Positions 1-8,333 of a stretch of DNA of 64,000 bases are shown piece by piece. Source of the DNA: Endozoicomonas euniceicola (lineage in GTDB: Bacteria; Pseudomonadota; Gammaproteobacteria; Pseudomonadales; Endozoicomonadaceae). The DNA lies in contig NZ_CP103300.1 of NCBI RefSeq assembly GCF_025562755.1, forward strand, positions 5,458,501 through 5,522,500, written 5' to 3'. Position numbers and translations under genes: made by a program. The notes under the pieces were generated by a model, which was given only the letters and a program-made list of their open reading frames with translations, was not told where the DNA came from and searched no databases. How positions within the stretch are numbered: the stretch's first letter is position 1; each line of letters starts with the position of its first letter.

Positions 1-185
1 GCCGTAGCAAATACGGTATACCATAGAAACACCGACCCAAGGTTAATAACGATGAAGTTGAACAGGATGCTCATGGTATCTTTTACCATTTCCGGGTAAA
101 GGACTGCCAGCACACCCAGCAGCAGCACCGCGAAGAAACTGCTGAATGTTAATTTCAAGTCTATTTCAGTTCCGTCAAGTTTCAT
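1..185 (-). CDS. BCCT-family transporter, N-terminal fragment
   Basis: Only the first 61 codons lie in the window; the rest continues past base 1. They start at ATG 183-185, behind an AAGGGGAA ribosome-binding site. The peptide runs from a short polar N-terminus (MKLDGTEIDLKL) into a hydrophobic helix, then VLYPEMVKDTM, then a second hydrophobic stretch with GSVFLWYTVF. This spacing resembles the first two helices of the betaine/carnitine/choline transporters, where a comparable WYMV segment occurs. It lies 12 bases after the enolase-superfamily gene on the same strand, so they are probably co-transcribed. Uptake of a betaine-like compound is inferred from the family. The fragment is short, so the family call is moderate. 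Confidence 0.6.
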   Translation of the reverse strand, partial: MKLDGTEIDLKLTFSSFFAVLLLGVLAVLYPEMVKDTMSILFNFIVINLGSVFLWYTVFAT

Positions 186-197
186 TTCGCATTCCCC

Positions 198-1322
198 TTA
201 TTCGAACACGTAGGAAAGAATGGAAGCTTCCTTCACGGCTTCCCAGTCCATCTGGATACCGAGCCCCGGACATTCAGGCGCGTGAACAAAGCCATCAGGG
301 TCAGTACGAATAACGTTCTTTGCTCCGTACTCAAAGTTTTCGTAGGGATAAGCCTGTTCGAAATATTTGCCGTTGTTATGGGCCAGAGCCACATGCAGGT
401 TGGCTGCCTGGGTAATGGTGTAACCCCAGCTCTGTATTTCCAGTGGCTTGCCGTGGGCTTCAGCCAGGGCAAAGCATTTTATCAGTGCGGTAATACCGCC
501 ACAAACAGTGGCATCCTGTCGTATATCAGACCACATGTCGTTAGCCAGGGCGTGAGCAACTTCCGGCAAAGTCAGCAGGCAGTTACCGTGGCTGGAAATC
601 TGGACATTTGTTTCACGAACCAGACGCTGGTAGGACTTATAGTCATAGTCAGATACCGGTGCCTCGAACCATGCCCAGCCAAACTCTTCCAGCAATTTGG
701 CCATTTTCAGGGCTTCGCCCTGGTTGTAATACATGGCGGTGTCAAGCATAAATTCCACATTCTGTTTGTGGTAGCGAGCCTGAATGGCTTTTACCAGCTC
801 GTAATCTTTTTCAAAGATACAGGCGCAGTGCAGTTTAATCGCCTTGAAACCATGCTTGATGCAGCCGTCAATAAATGAGAAGTATTCTTCAAAGGTGTCA
901 AACATCGGGGTGGAGGCATAGGACAGCATCTTGCTGCGACAGCCGCCCAACATTTGATAAAGAGGCATATCGGCCTTGCGCCCCTTAATATCCCAGCAGG
1001 CAATGTCAAAAGGTGATTTAGCCACCAGTCCGCTCCAGGTGCAGCGGCTGGCCAGCCAGGTATTTATTTCACCGGTATTCAGGGCATTTTTACCAATAAT
1101 TCCCGGCGCAATATTGCGCATGGCCTCGACAATGCTCTTGTCAAAATCATTTTCGGTGTAGCTGATGGTTGCCCCGACACCTTCCAGCCCATCGTCACAC
1201 AGAATGCGGATAATGTTATTGGTGTATAAAAGCGGTTCCTGGTCAGCTGCCCAGGGTAGAGTATCGGCGTTGCGATCTGCCACCGCGTACATTTCTACAC
1301 GTTTGATAATGCTTTGTTTCAT
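198..1322 (-). CDS. enolase-superfamily (mandelate racemase/muconate lactonizing type) enzyme
   Basis: This 374-residue protein has the usual length and two-part layout of the enolase superfamily: a capping domain (about 1-130) and a TIM barrel. Visible active-site elements are K163-L-H165 where the family has KxK or KxH, D194 in FMLDTAM and E220 in WFEAPVS as metal ligands, and D270 in RQDATVCGG. The usual third metal ligand is replaced by SSHGN (H245), and the usual C-terminal His region reads EIQSWG. The reaction, an acid/sugar dehydration or an epimerisation, therefore cannot be assigned. Neighbours are a BCCT transporter, an FAD oxidoreductase and a divergent GntR regulator, which suggests catabolism of an imported osmolyte-like compound. 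That link is inference. Confidence 0.85.
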   Translation of the reverse strand: MKQSIIKRVEMYAVADRNADTLPWAADQEPLLYTNNIIRILCDDGLEGVGATISYTENDFDKSIVEAMRNIAPGIIGKNALNTGEINTWLASRCTWSGLVAKSPFDIACWDIKGRKADMPLYQMLGGCRSKMLSYASTPMFDTFEEYFSFIDGCIKHGFKAIKLHCACIFEKDYELVKAIQARYHKQNVEFMLDTAMYYNQGEALKMAKLLEEFGWAWFEAPVSDYDYKSYQRLVRETNVQISSHGNCLLTLPEVAHALANDMWSDIRQDATVCGGITALIKCFALAEAHGKPLEIQSWGYTITQAANLHVALAHNNGKYFEQAYPYENFEYGAKNVIRTDPDGFVHAPECPGLGIQMDWEAVKEASILSYVFE

Positions 1323-1392
1323 TGTTACTCCCGTTCCTCAAATGAGGTTTACAGCTTCCTTCCCCCAGAACCTGCAAACGTTTAATCAGTTG

Positions 1393-2751
1393 TTAGTTTT
1401 GGCTTTCGTTGTTATTCATCTGAATTCGAACTTCTTCACCACTCAGCTCTCGCAGACTGCGATTGTTTTTTATGGAGAGAGCGACTGCCTGGCCTGCGGC
1501 ATGCCCGTACTCAAAGGTCTGGGCCGTTACCCGGGCAGAAGCCAGAGCTTCGTGTTCCGCAGACAGGCAGCGACCCGCAACAATGATGTTTTCTCCATAC
1601 TTTGGGAGCAGGGTGTTGTAAGGTACGTCATACCAGTCTTCCAACAGCCAGTGCAGTTTTGGTTTGGTGCCGGAATGTAATTCGATTGGCCATGGGCTGC
1701 GGCAAATGCCATCAGGACGTTTGCGGCAATTAACCACGTCGTCATTGCTCAGTTTCTCTACGCCCTCGATAGAGCGGGTCTGGCGAATACCGACTTCAAC
1801 GCCAGTATCCACGACATAGCTTTGCTCACAGCCCGGCACAAAATTCTTCAGGAAACGGGCGTATTCACGAACCTGCCGACGTCCGAAAATTTCAGATTCC
1901 GTAAAATCCACCGGGTCAATGGCATTCAGCACTCGACCATCCTGAGCAGTCAGACGAGTCGCATTAACCATCAGCTCACCGGGGCGGGAAGTAGGGAAAA
2001 TCCAAATTTTGTGACGGGGCAGGCTGTATTGACCGGATGCATTCAGTTCCAGAATTTTTTCGGTCACTTTAGTGGGGCAGATGGTGTCTTCACCGTAGTA
2101 GTTCAGGTAAGTCTTCATGTCCACACCGCCAATACGGAAGAACATGGTCGGGTTCTGGATGACGCCGTTATCACCGAAGAAGTATTCACCACCAGCTCTG
2201 GCGACAACAGCCGCATCGCCACTGGCATCGATAATACGTTTTGCTTTAATTAGAGCCTGGCCGGCATTGGACTCTACGACCACGCCAGTATATGTGTCAC
2301 CTTCCATAACCACGCCGGTCACTGCGGTGTGATACAGCACCTCAACACCGGCTTCCATAAGAAACTCATCAGCGACTTCCCGCCAGACCAGTGGATCATG
2401 AGTGACGGTGAACGTTTTACCATAACGCTGAGGGTCCGTGAGACCGCCGCGCTGATACAGAGCCTGTCGAAACTCTTCCGTAAAACCAAAGACCACTTGC
2501 TCTGGTGGCTTGCTTTTATCGTCACTGGCCAGGTACATGCCACAGATAGTTCCGGACATCCCGGCAACAGCAGCGCCGCCGCAAAAGCCGTATTTTTCAA
2601 TCAGCAGGGTATTCAGACCCTTTCTGCCACAGGTGGTAGCTGCGGCAACACCGGCAGACCCCCCGCCCACTACGAGAACATCTACTTCGCAGAGCAATGG
2701 GTGTGCTTTCTGGTCTCCGCAATAGGTATTAATCAATTTCCAGTTATTCAT
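1393..2751 (-). CDS. FAD-dependent oxidoreductase (FAD_oxidored-like)
   Basis: A 452-residue flavoprotein with an N-terminal Rossmann nucleotide-binding motif, VLVVGGGSAGVAAA (about 26-39), followed by LLIEKYGFCGGAAVAGM. A C-terminal FAD-contact region reads ENIIVAGRCLSAEHEALAS. This arrangement is typical of the FAD_oxidored group of soluble dehydrogenases or hydroxylases; the electron acceptor is not evident. It is the first gene of the leftward unit ending in the BCCT transporter and is separated from the enolase-superfamily gene by 70 bases. Its promoter region, shared with the rightward GntR gene, holds an inverted repeat. The substrate is unknown; it probably acts on the same compound as its neighbours. 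Confidence 0.82.
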   Translation of the reverse strand: MNNWKLINTYCGDQKAHPLLCEVDVLVVGGGSAGVAAATTCGRKGLNTLLIEKYGFCGGAAVAGMSGTICGMYLASDDKSKPPEQVVFGFTEEFRQALYQRGGLTDPQRYGKTFTVTHDPLVWREVADEFLMEAGVEVLYHTAVTGVVMEGDTYTGVVVESNAGQALIKAKRIIDASGDAAVVARAGGEYFFGDNGVIQNPTMFFRIGGVDMKTYLNYYGEDTICPTKVTEKILELNASGQYSLPRHKIWIFPTSRPGELMVNATRLTAQDGRVLNAIDPVDFTESEIFGRRQVREYARFLKNFVPGCEQSYVVDTGVEVGIRQTRSIEGVEKLSNDDVVNCRKRPDGICRSPWPIELHSGTKPKLHWLLEDWYDVPYNTLLPKYGENIIVAGRCLSAEHEALASARVTAQTFEYGHAAGQAVALSIKNNRSLRELSGEEVRIQMNNNESQN

Positions 2752-2783
2752 TCTGCTCTAGCGACCCGTCAAAGTTTGTGATA

Positions 2784-2805
2784 TATCAATTATAGACCAA
2801 TGATA
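2784..2805. promoter_or_regulatory. inverted repeat between divergent genes, candidate GntR operator
   Basis: TATCA at 2784-2788 is mirrored by TGATA at 2801-2805, with a 12-base centre, about 30-50 bases upstream of the FAD oxidoreductase start. GntR/FCD regulators often autoregulate divergent catabolic genes through such palindromes, so this is a plausible operator. The match is short and in AT-rich DNA, so confidence is low. Confidence 0.3.
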
Positions 2806-2965
2806 TTTCTCTAAAATTTTAAAGCAGTGACGCAGATCAAGAAACGCACAGAAGAAGGCAAAATACGGTTAATGCTTAATCAGGCAGATTTATGACAGGT
2901 GTATTATGCCTGTCCCATGCTCTTCACCTGAAATATGGGGTAGAGCAGACAACCGAGAAAGGACG

Positions 2966-3607
2966 ATGGTAGAGAAAGAACTTTCACAGACAGACAGCGC
3001 ATATGTTCAGCTGGAATCCATGATTATTTTCGAGCAGCTGGAGTCAGGTGCCATGTACTCCGAAAAGCAACTGGCAGACATGCTCGACATGGGACGTACA
3101 CCCATCAGGGAAGCGTTACAGAAGTTGGCATGGGAACAAATGGTTAATATCTATCCACGTCGTGGCATCCAGATTCCTACCCTCACAGTAGAGAAACAGT
3201 TAAAACTATTGGAAGTTCGTCGCCCTATTGAGGCTCTTTGTGCCGGACTGGCAGCAGAAAAGGCTACCCGGGAACAAAAAAAACAGATGCGGGAACTGGC
3301 AGAGGGAATTGTGGAGTGTGCTCACGACCAGAATGATCAGGCATTTTTCCATCATTTGAGGCAGGTACACAATGAGCTGGTGGCAGCATCCCGCAATGAT
3401 TATATCCGTCAGGCAATGCGCCCTCTGCAGGGATTGTCGCGCCGCTTCTGGTTTTTGTATAAAGAAAAAGACACAGAACATCCTGCATTACTTCATGCTG
3501 AAGTGATGAAAGCTGTCGCCAGAGGCGATAAAGTCAGTGCAGTACAGGCTGCCAATGACGTAATTGATTACCTCCATGCCTTTACCCTGAAACAAATCAG
3601 CTATTGA
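2966..3607 (+). CDS. GntR-family transcriptional regulator with FCD domain
   Basis: A 213-residue regulator. Start chosen at ATG 2966, which follows GAAAGGACG; an upstream in-frame ATG at 2906 has no such site and adds an atypical leader. A winged helix-turn-helix occupies about 10-72 (SEKQLADMLDMGRTPIREAL, then the wing YPRRGIQIP). An all-helical FCD effector domain follows (EVRRPIEALCAGLAA..., HNELVAAS, LLHAEVMKAVARGD). FCD regulators sense small organic acids. The divergent orientation to the FAD oxidoreductase/enolase/BCCT unit implies it controls that unit. The ligand is unknown. Confidence 0.88.
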   Translation: MVEKELSQTDSAYVQLESMIIFEQLESGAMYSEKQLADMLDMGRTPIREALQKLAWEQMVNIYPRRGIQIPTLTVEKQLKLLEVRRPIEALCAGLAAEKATREQKKQMRELAEGIVECAHDQNDQAFFHHLRQVHNELVAASRNDYIRQAMRPLQGLSRRFWFLYKEKDTEHPALLHAEVMKAVARGDKVSAVQAANDVIDYLHAFTLKQISY

Positions 3608-3678
3608 GGATAACGGTGCGCCGATAGAATTTTTGCAGGTAGACCGGACGACTGCAGGGGCAGGAATATAAAAAGCTG

Positions 3679-4890
3679 TCAGGATTTCAGGGTATTGCGA
3701 TGTCCGTCAGAGCGCCAGGCCGGAGAGATCACGTTTGGCATATCTGAGCGGTTAAGCAGAGGCGCTTTGCACAGGGCAAATTCACCAAAGCGATGATTAA
3801 CGGCGTCCAGCGTTGCCAGCAATTTGTCTTTACGGGCATGATCCTCACTGAACAGTTCGCCCTGACGATCTTTCGGCTGAGGGTCCAGCGCACCAATATG
3901 TACCTGACGCGCTCCCCGTCCATCCCAGTAAACCTCCAGAAAAAAATCTGCCAGAGCCATGATCAGGTCGCCATCGGCGGTTGGGTGCAGGCTTTGCAGT
4001 TTGCGGTGAATCCAGCCACGGCGGGTGTTGACGCCAATGGCAAAGGTTTGTGCCTGCAGCTCATAGCGGCGCAGGCGTGCCGCTACCTTTTCTGCCATAT
4101 GCAACAGGTAAGTACGCAATACCGCTTTATCTGTGGTGTTGGGTGGAATGACTTTGCCGTGTCCGATGGATTGAGGTGCTTTTATCTCTTTATGGATCGG
4201 GTCCGGGTCCATACCCTGGGCCATCAGCCAGATGCGCCGCCCCGGATTGCCAAAGCGTTGTGCCAGTACACTGATGGGGATCTGTTTCATATCACCGCAT
4301 CGGTGTACCCCGTACTGAGCGAGAAAGCGGCCAATACCTGAACCAATGCCACACAGTTCTGTAACGGGAACCGGTGCCAGTCGTTTCTGTGCTGTTTCTG
4401 GCAGAACCACCGTCAGTCCATCTGGTTTCTGCTGTTTGGCCGCCCATTTTGCCGTGGTTTTATCACCACTGATACCCACCGAGCATGTCAGGCCGGAGGC
4501 ATTAAATACACAGGTTTTAATACGTTCTCCCAATTCTTCAACCGTACAGTCGTACACTTGCTGGCAACTGGTGATATCAAGGAAGGCTTCGTCCACGGAA
4601 AAAATTTCCAGCTCCGGGGTAATGTTTTCCAGTGCTGACATGATGCTGGATGACACCTGGCCATATCGTTCCGGACGTGACGGAGCCTGTATTAAGTCCG
4701 GTGCCAGCGTGCGGGCTTCCCGCAGGCGCATACCGGTTTTGATGCCTACAGCCCGGGCTTCATAAGATGAGGTGATTATGCAGGTTCCGGTACGTCCGTT
4801 AGTCACACACACGGGGCGGTGCCGCCAGTCGGGGTGGTCCAACTGTTCAATAGAAGCGAAGAAAGCATTCATATCGATCAGGGCGATCAT
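3679..4890 (-). CDS. Y-family DNA polymerase (UmuC/DinB-like)
   Basis: A translesion polymerase of 403 residues from the chosen start. It opens MIALIDMNAFFASIEQ, the usual Y-family beginning with the first metal-binding Asp (D6); the second metal site is SVDEAFLD with D100 and E101. A helix-hairpin-helix-like ELCGIGSGIGRFLAQYG and a little-finger region follow. The open frame extends upstream to an ATG at 4929, but that start has no ribosome-binding site and lies inside a LexA-type palindrome. Starting at 4890 places the palindrome in the leader, the usual SOS layout. It is clearly different from the dinB gene at 62457. Error-prone bypass of DNA damage under SOS control is inferred. Confidence 0.85.
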   Translation of the reverse strand: MIALIDMNAFFASIEQLDHPDWRHRPVCVTNGRTGTCIITSSYEARAVGIKTGMRLREARTLAPDLIQAPSRPERYGQVSSSIMSALENITPELEIFSVDEAFLDITSCQQVYDCTVEELGERIKTCVFNASGLTCSVGISGDKTTAKWAAKQQKPDGLTVVLPETAQKRLAPVPVTELCGIGSGIGRFLAQYGVHRCGDMKQIPISVLAQRFGNPGRRIWLMAQGMDPDPIHKEIKAPQSIGHGKVIPPNTTDKAVLRTYLLHMAEKVAARLRRYELQAQTFAIGVNTRRGWIHRKLQSLHPTADGDLIMALADFFLEVYWDGRGARQVHIGALDPQPKDRQGELFSEDHARKDKLLATLDAVNHRFGEFALCKAPLLNRSDMPNVISPAWRSDGHRNTLKS

Positions 4891-4921
4891 TCTGGACCAT
4901 GGTTTCTTTTTTATAGTAATG

Positions 4922-4937
4922 CTGTTCATACATACAG
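4922..4937 (-). promoter_or_regulatory. LexA (SOS) box upstream of Y-family polymerase
   Basis: On the minus strand this reads CTGTATGTATGAACAG, a CTG-N10-CAG palindrome matching the gammaproteobacterial LexA operator pattern CTGTATATATATACAG at most positions. It lies 31 bases upstream of the preferred polymerase start and overlaps the alternative ATG at 4927-4929. A lexA-controlled mutagenic polymerase is well-known biology; binding here is inferred from sequence. Confidence 0.7.
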
Positions 4938-5088
4938 TATTTTGTATTTAGGCATTGAAGGCAAGCCAATGGCGATTGAAATTTTCAATAGCCCATAAAG
5001 CCTTCCCGGTCAGGCTCCTGGACGTCAATGCTCGTTGCAATAGCTATAGTCAATGGTCGGTTATAGCTTGAGCAGGTGTGCACGAATA

Positions 5089-6399
5089 ATGAAATCAGCT
5101 GTTAAATGGTGGTTGCTGGTCCTTGTCACGATTAACTCTGTAGCGCTGAGCGCTGATGAGTTAAGTGCTGAAGATGAAAAGGTTTTGGACGTTTTGAACA
5201 GGGAGCGAGTAGGCGCTGGCATTAAACCCGCTTATCAATTTAACGCTGCCCTGAAAGAAGCTTCACGCAGGCACTGCCTTTACTGGTCTGAACATTATGA
5301 TCTGCAGAGGGAGGAGCTGAAGGCAGGTGAAATTAGCTGGCATGATGAGCGGTACATAGAAGGTTCTGCCTACTACATAGGCAATATGCGAGAACGGGCG
5401 AAAAAGCAGGGATATATTTCCAGTGTTGCTGAGAATATTCAGTTAGGTCGTGAGAGCTGGGCTGGAGCCATAAGTAGCTTAATGAGTTCAATAGGGCATA
5501 GATTGAACTTTCTGGAGCCAGCACTTAATGATATTGGGTTTTATGGCTGCCGTGTTAAGTCAGTTTTTCCCGATGAGGAAAAAAGGCTTTATGTCTTTAT
5601 GATGGGCAATGACTATCAGCGCGTATTCGATGAGCAGAGACGGCAACGTTGTGCAAAAGAAGCGTCGAGGTATTGTCCTTCGGGTATGACGAGTTGCATG
5701 CTGACTCCTTGTGGCAATGACCTGGGAGTCATGGAGTCGTTTGTCAAAGATGACGCAGACAGGCTGGTTCAGCAGCAAAAAAGTGGTGTTGTGAAGTATC
5801 CGTTTCATGGCGCTGTGGTTGAGCCGCAGGGCTCGAATTATGGTGCTTATGATGATAGCCCCGGCCCGTTAAGGGGGCAGATGATCAGTGTTGAACTACT
5901 TCCTGAGACACAAGAGCAGATTTTCAACCTGTCGGTGGAATTGGTTGATGTTAGTTCAGGTGAAATCGTACCAATAAAACCGGTGAGTAAAGATTTGTTT
6001 GTAAACCAGCCAGGTCTGAATGCCTGGTTACCGCAACGGCCCCTGAACTGGGGTGGTCAATACCGGATAGCGATGAAATATCACGACGCCAGCCGTGGAT
6101 TGCAGACTGAGGAATCTGTATTTAACGTCCGCAAGCCAGAAGGGCAAATAATAAGAATTTCAAGCCTTCAGCAGACATTGTCCGTCAAAAAGGGAGAGGA
6201 GAAACTGCTTGCTATTGACTGGAAACTGACTCCGTTGGAGGCGGTCCGTAACATTAAAATTACTTACTGGGGCGAATCAGCCAACTATAAGATTGAAATG
6301 CTGGAGGATAATCTGATCAAAATTCAGTCCTACATTGACACGCTGGTTATAGAAGCTGCTGTTAACAACCTGAAGATCAACATTAATGCCACGGAATAG
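5089..6399 (+). CDS. secreted CAP (SCP/PR-1-like) domain protein
   Basis: A 436-residue protein with an N-terminal signal peptide (MKSAVKWWLLVLVTINSVALSA). Start chosen at ATG 5089 because the 12 residues encoded upstream would spoil the signal peptide. Residues about 28-185 match the CAP fold: VLDVLNRERVGAG, ALKEASRRHCLYWSEH, the WHDE motif, SVAENIQLG and GHRLNFLEPALNDIGFYG. Cysteine-rich residues follow (CAKEASRYCPSGMTSCMLTPCG), then a beta-rich C-terminal part without a recognised domain. CAP proteins are extracytoplasmic, with roles from lipid binding to proteolysis; the role here is unknown. It stands alone between the polymerase and ndk. Confidence 0.75.
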   Translation: MKSAVKWWLLVLVTINSVALSADELSAEDEKVLDVLNRERVGAGIKPAYQFNAALKEASRRHCLYWSEHYDLQREELKAGEISWHDERYIEGSAYYIGNMRERAKKQGYISSVAENIQLGRESWAGAISSLMSSIGHRLNFLEPALNDIGFYGCRVKSVFPDEEKRLYVFMMGNDYQRVFDEQRRQRCAKEASRYCPSGMTSCMLTPCGNDLGVMESFVKDDADRLVQQQKSGVVKYPFHGAVVEPQGSNYGAYDDSPGPLRGQMISVELLPETQEQIFNLSVELVDVSSGEIVPIKPVSKDLFVNQPGLNAWLPQRPLNWGGQYRIAMKYHDASRGLQTEESVFNVRKPEGQIIRISSLQQTLSVKKGEEKLLAIDWKLTPLEAVRNIKITYWGESANYKIEMLEDNLIKIQSYIDTLVIEAAVNNLKININATE

Positions 6400-6630
6400 A
6401 CTGTATGGAGGCTTGTCAGCCACTGTGTAATCCGACGACGGGCTGCGGATCATAAAGACTGACAGTTTCACTGTCATCGTTTACAATGCCGCCATGCCAT
6501 TCTGTAGTGATGCTGGTGTAAGTAAGTCTATTTGCAGAGTGTCGTAAAGAATGTCTCGAACTGAATTATAAGAACGGTCCTGTTCTTTGGAATGACGGGC
6601 CACGAACAAAGATAAGTTTGGAGAGTGTAA

Positions 6631-7062
6631 ATGGCCGTAGAACGCACTTTGTCGATTATTAAGCCAGATGCTGTTGCCAAAAATGTAATCGGTAAAATTT
6701 ACAAGCGCTTTGAAAAAGCAGGTCTGAATATCGTTGGCTCACGAATGGTTCATTTGAGTCAGGAGAAAGCAGAAGGCTTTTATGCAGAACATAAAGAACG
6801 GCCATTTTTTCCTGATCTGGTGGCCTTTATGACATCTGGTCCGGTCGTGGTGTCTGTCCTGGAGGGAGACAATGCTATTGTCCTGCACAGGGAACTGATG
6901 GGAGCCACCAATCCGGCAGAAGCAGCGCCCGGAACCATTCGTGCGGATTTTGCTCAAACCATTGACGAAAACGCCGTACACGGTTCTGACTCTCCAATAT
7001 CAGCAGCTCGGGAGATCGCTTATTTCTTTGATGAAGCGGATGTCTGTCCGCGAACGAGATGA
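6631..7062 (+). CDS. ndk: nucleoside diphosphate kinase
   Basis: This 143-residue cytoplasmic enzyme transfers the gamma phosphate of ATP to nucleoside diphosphates through a phospho-histidine. It begins MAVERTLSIIKPDAV as the family does. The catalytic His is H117 in NAVHGSDSPISAAREI, with the KPDAV and RPFFPDLV substrate-contact segments also present. Length equals the family norm. It heads the run ndk-rlmN-pilW-rodZ, a common gammaproteobacterial order. An ATG start follows TTGGAGAGTG. Confidence 0.97.
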   Translation: MAVERTLSIIKPDAVAKNVIGKIYKRFEKAGLNIVGSRMVHLSQEKAEGFYAEHKERPFFPDLVAFMTSGPVVVSVLEGDNAIVLHRELMGATNPAEAAPGTIRADFAQTIDENAVHGSDSPISAAREIAYFFDEADVCPRTR

Positions 7063-7109
7063 TAGTACGATTGCCGGGTATTCATGCCCGGTAATTTTGA
7101 GGTGTAGAA

Positions 7110-8255
7110 ATGTCAGAAACAGTCGGTCAGTCCGTCTCTGAAGAGAATGAAATGGCTAAAACCAACCTGCTGGGTCTGTCCCGCAGTAAGATGGAAGCCT
7201 TTTTTGTCAGCATTGGTGAAAAGAAATTCCGCGCTCAACAGGTGCTGAAGTGGATTCACCATGAACGTGTTGACTGCTTCGACGACATGACCAATGTCAG
7301 CAAGGCTCTGCGCGAGCGACTGAAACAGGTCGCTGAAATTCGCGGGCCTGAAATCGTCAGCAGCCACTTTTCCGAAGACGGTACTTGCAAATGGGTCGTG
7401 AGAGTAACCAGTGGCAGCTGTGTTGAAACCGTTTATATTCCTGAAGGGGATCGTGGCACCCTGTGTGTTTCCTCTCAGGCAGGCTGCTCCCTTGACTGCA
7501 GCTTCTGTTCTACCGGCAAGCAGGGTTTTAACTCAGATCTGACGGTGGCTGAAATCATTGGTCAGGTGTGGGTGGCAGCCCGTCATTTTGGCAATGTACC
7601 CGCCAAAATAGATCGCCGTATTACCAATGTGGTGATGATGGGGATGGGTGAGCCGTTGATGAACTTCGACAACGTCGTGGACGCCATGAACCTGATGATG
7701 GATGATTTTGGTTATGGCCTGTCCAAGCGTCGGGTCACCCTGAGTACTTCCGGTGTCGTGCCTATGCTGCGCAAGCTGGGCGAGGTGACGGATGTTTCAC
7801 TGGCGGTATCCCTGCATGCGCCGAATGACGAGTTGCGTAATGTGCTGGTTCCCATCAACAAAAAGTATCCGCTGGCTGAGTTGATGGACGCTATTGATTT
7901 TTACATGAACTCTCTGCCCGACAATCGTCGTGTAGTAACCATCGAATACACTCTGCTGGCAGGTGTAAATGATCAGCCGGAACATGCAGAGCAACTGATT
8001 CAACTGCTTAAAGATGTGCCATGCAAGCTGAATCTGATACCCTTTAACCCATTCCCCCATTCCGGTTATGAGCGACCCAGCAATAATGCCGTTCGCCGTT
8101 TTCAGGAGAAAATGCAGACTGCGGGTTTCAATACAACCGTGCGCAAAACCCGGGGGGATGATATCGATGCTGCCTGTGGTCAGCTGGTGGGGCAGGTCAA
8201 TGACCGTACCCGCCGGAGCCAGCGTTATATCGAAGCCAGGCAGCTGGAAGCCTGA
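7110..8255 (+). CDS. rlmN: 23S rRNA (adenine2503-C2)-methyltransferase / tRNA A37 methyltransferase RlmN
   Basis: A radical-SAM methyltransferase of 381 residues that methylates C2 of A2503 in 23S rRNA, and in related bacteria A37 of some tRNAs. The iron-sulfur cluster motif is C126-x3-C130-x2-C133 in AGCSLDCSFCSTG. Other hallmarks are GMGEPLMNFDNV, LSTSGVVP, LAVSLHAPND and the C-terminal RGDDIDAACGQL, whose Cys is the second catalytic cysteine. Start at 7110 is supported by GAGGTG five to six bases upstream; an internal ATG gives MAKTNLLGL. It lies 47 bases after ndk. Confidence 0.97.
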   Translation: MSETVGQSVSEENEMAKTNLLGLSRSKMEAFFVSIGEKKFRAQQVLKWIHHERVDCFDDMTNVSKALRERLKQVAEIRGPEIVSSHFSEDGTCKWVVRVTSGSCVETVYIPEGDRGTLCVSSQAGCSLDCSFCSTGKQGFNSDLTVAEIIGQVWVAARHFGNVPAKIDRRITNVVMMGMGEPLMNFDNVVDAMNLMMDDFGYGLSKRRVTLSTSGVVPMLRKLGEVTDVSLAVSLHAPNDELRNVLVPINKKYPLAELMDAIDFYMNSLPDNRRVVTIEYTLLAGVNDQPEHAEQLIQLLKDVPCKLNLIPFNPFPHSGYERPSNNAVRRFQEKMQTAGFNTTVRKTRGDDIDAACGQLVGQVNDRTRRSQRYIEARQLEA

Positions 8256-8333
8256 TAAGCCTTTGCAGAGCGATGCGCCTCTTGAATAGTGCGTGTTGCC
8301 CTGACTGGCAGTACTAATAATCTGGGGAGTGAC

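Noticed and set aside
282..878. 198-codon plus-strand frame inside the enolase-superfamily gene
   Set aside because: Shadow of the real gene on the other strand; no start site signal.
2906..2965. Upstream start for the GntR regulator
   Set aside because: ATG 2906 lacks a ribosome-binding site and the added residues do not resemble the family, whereas ATG 2966 follows GAAAGGACG.
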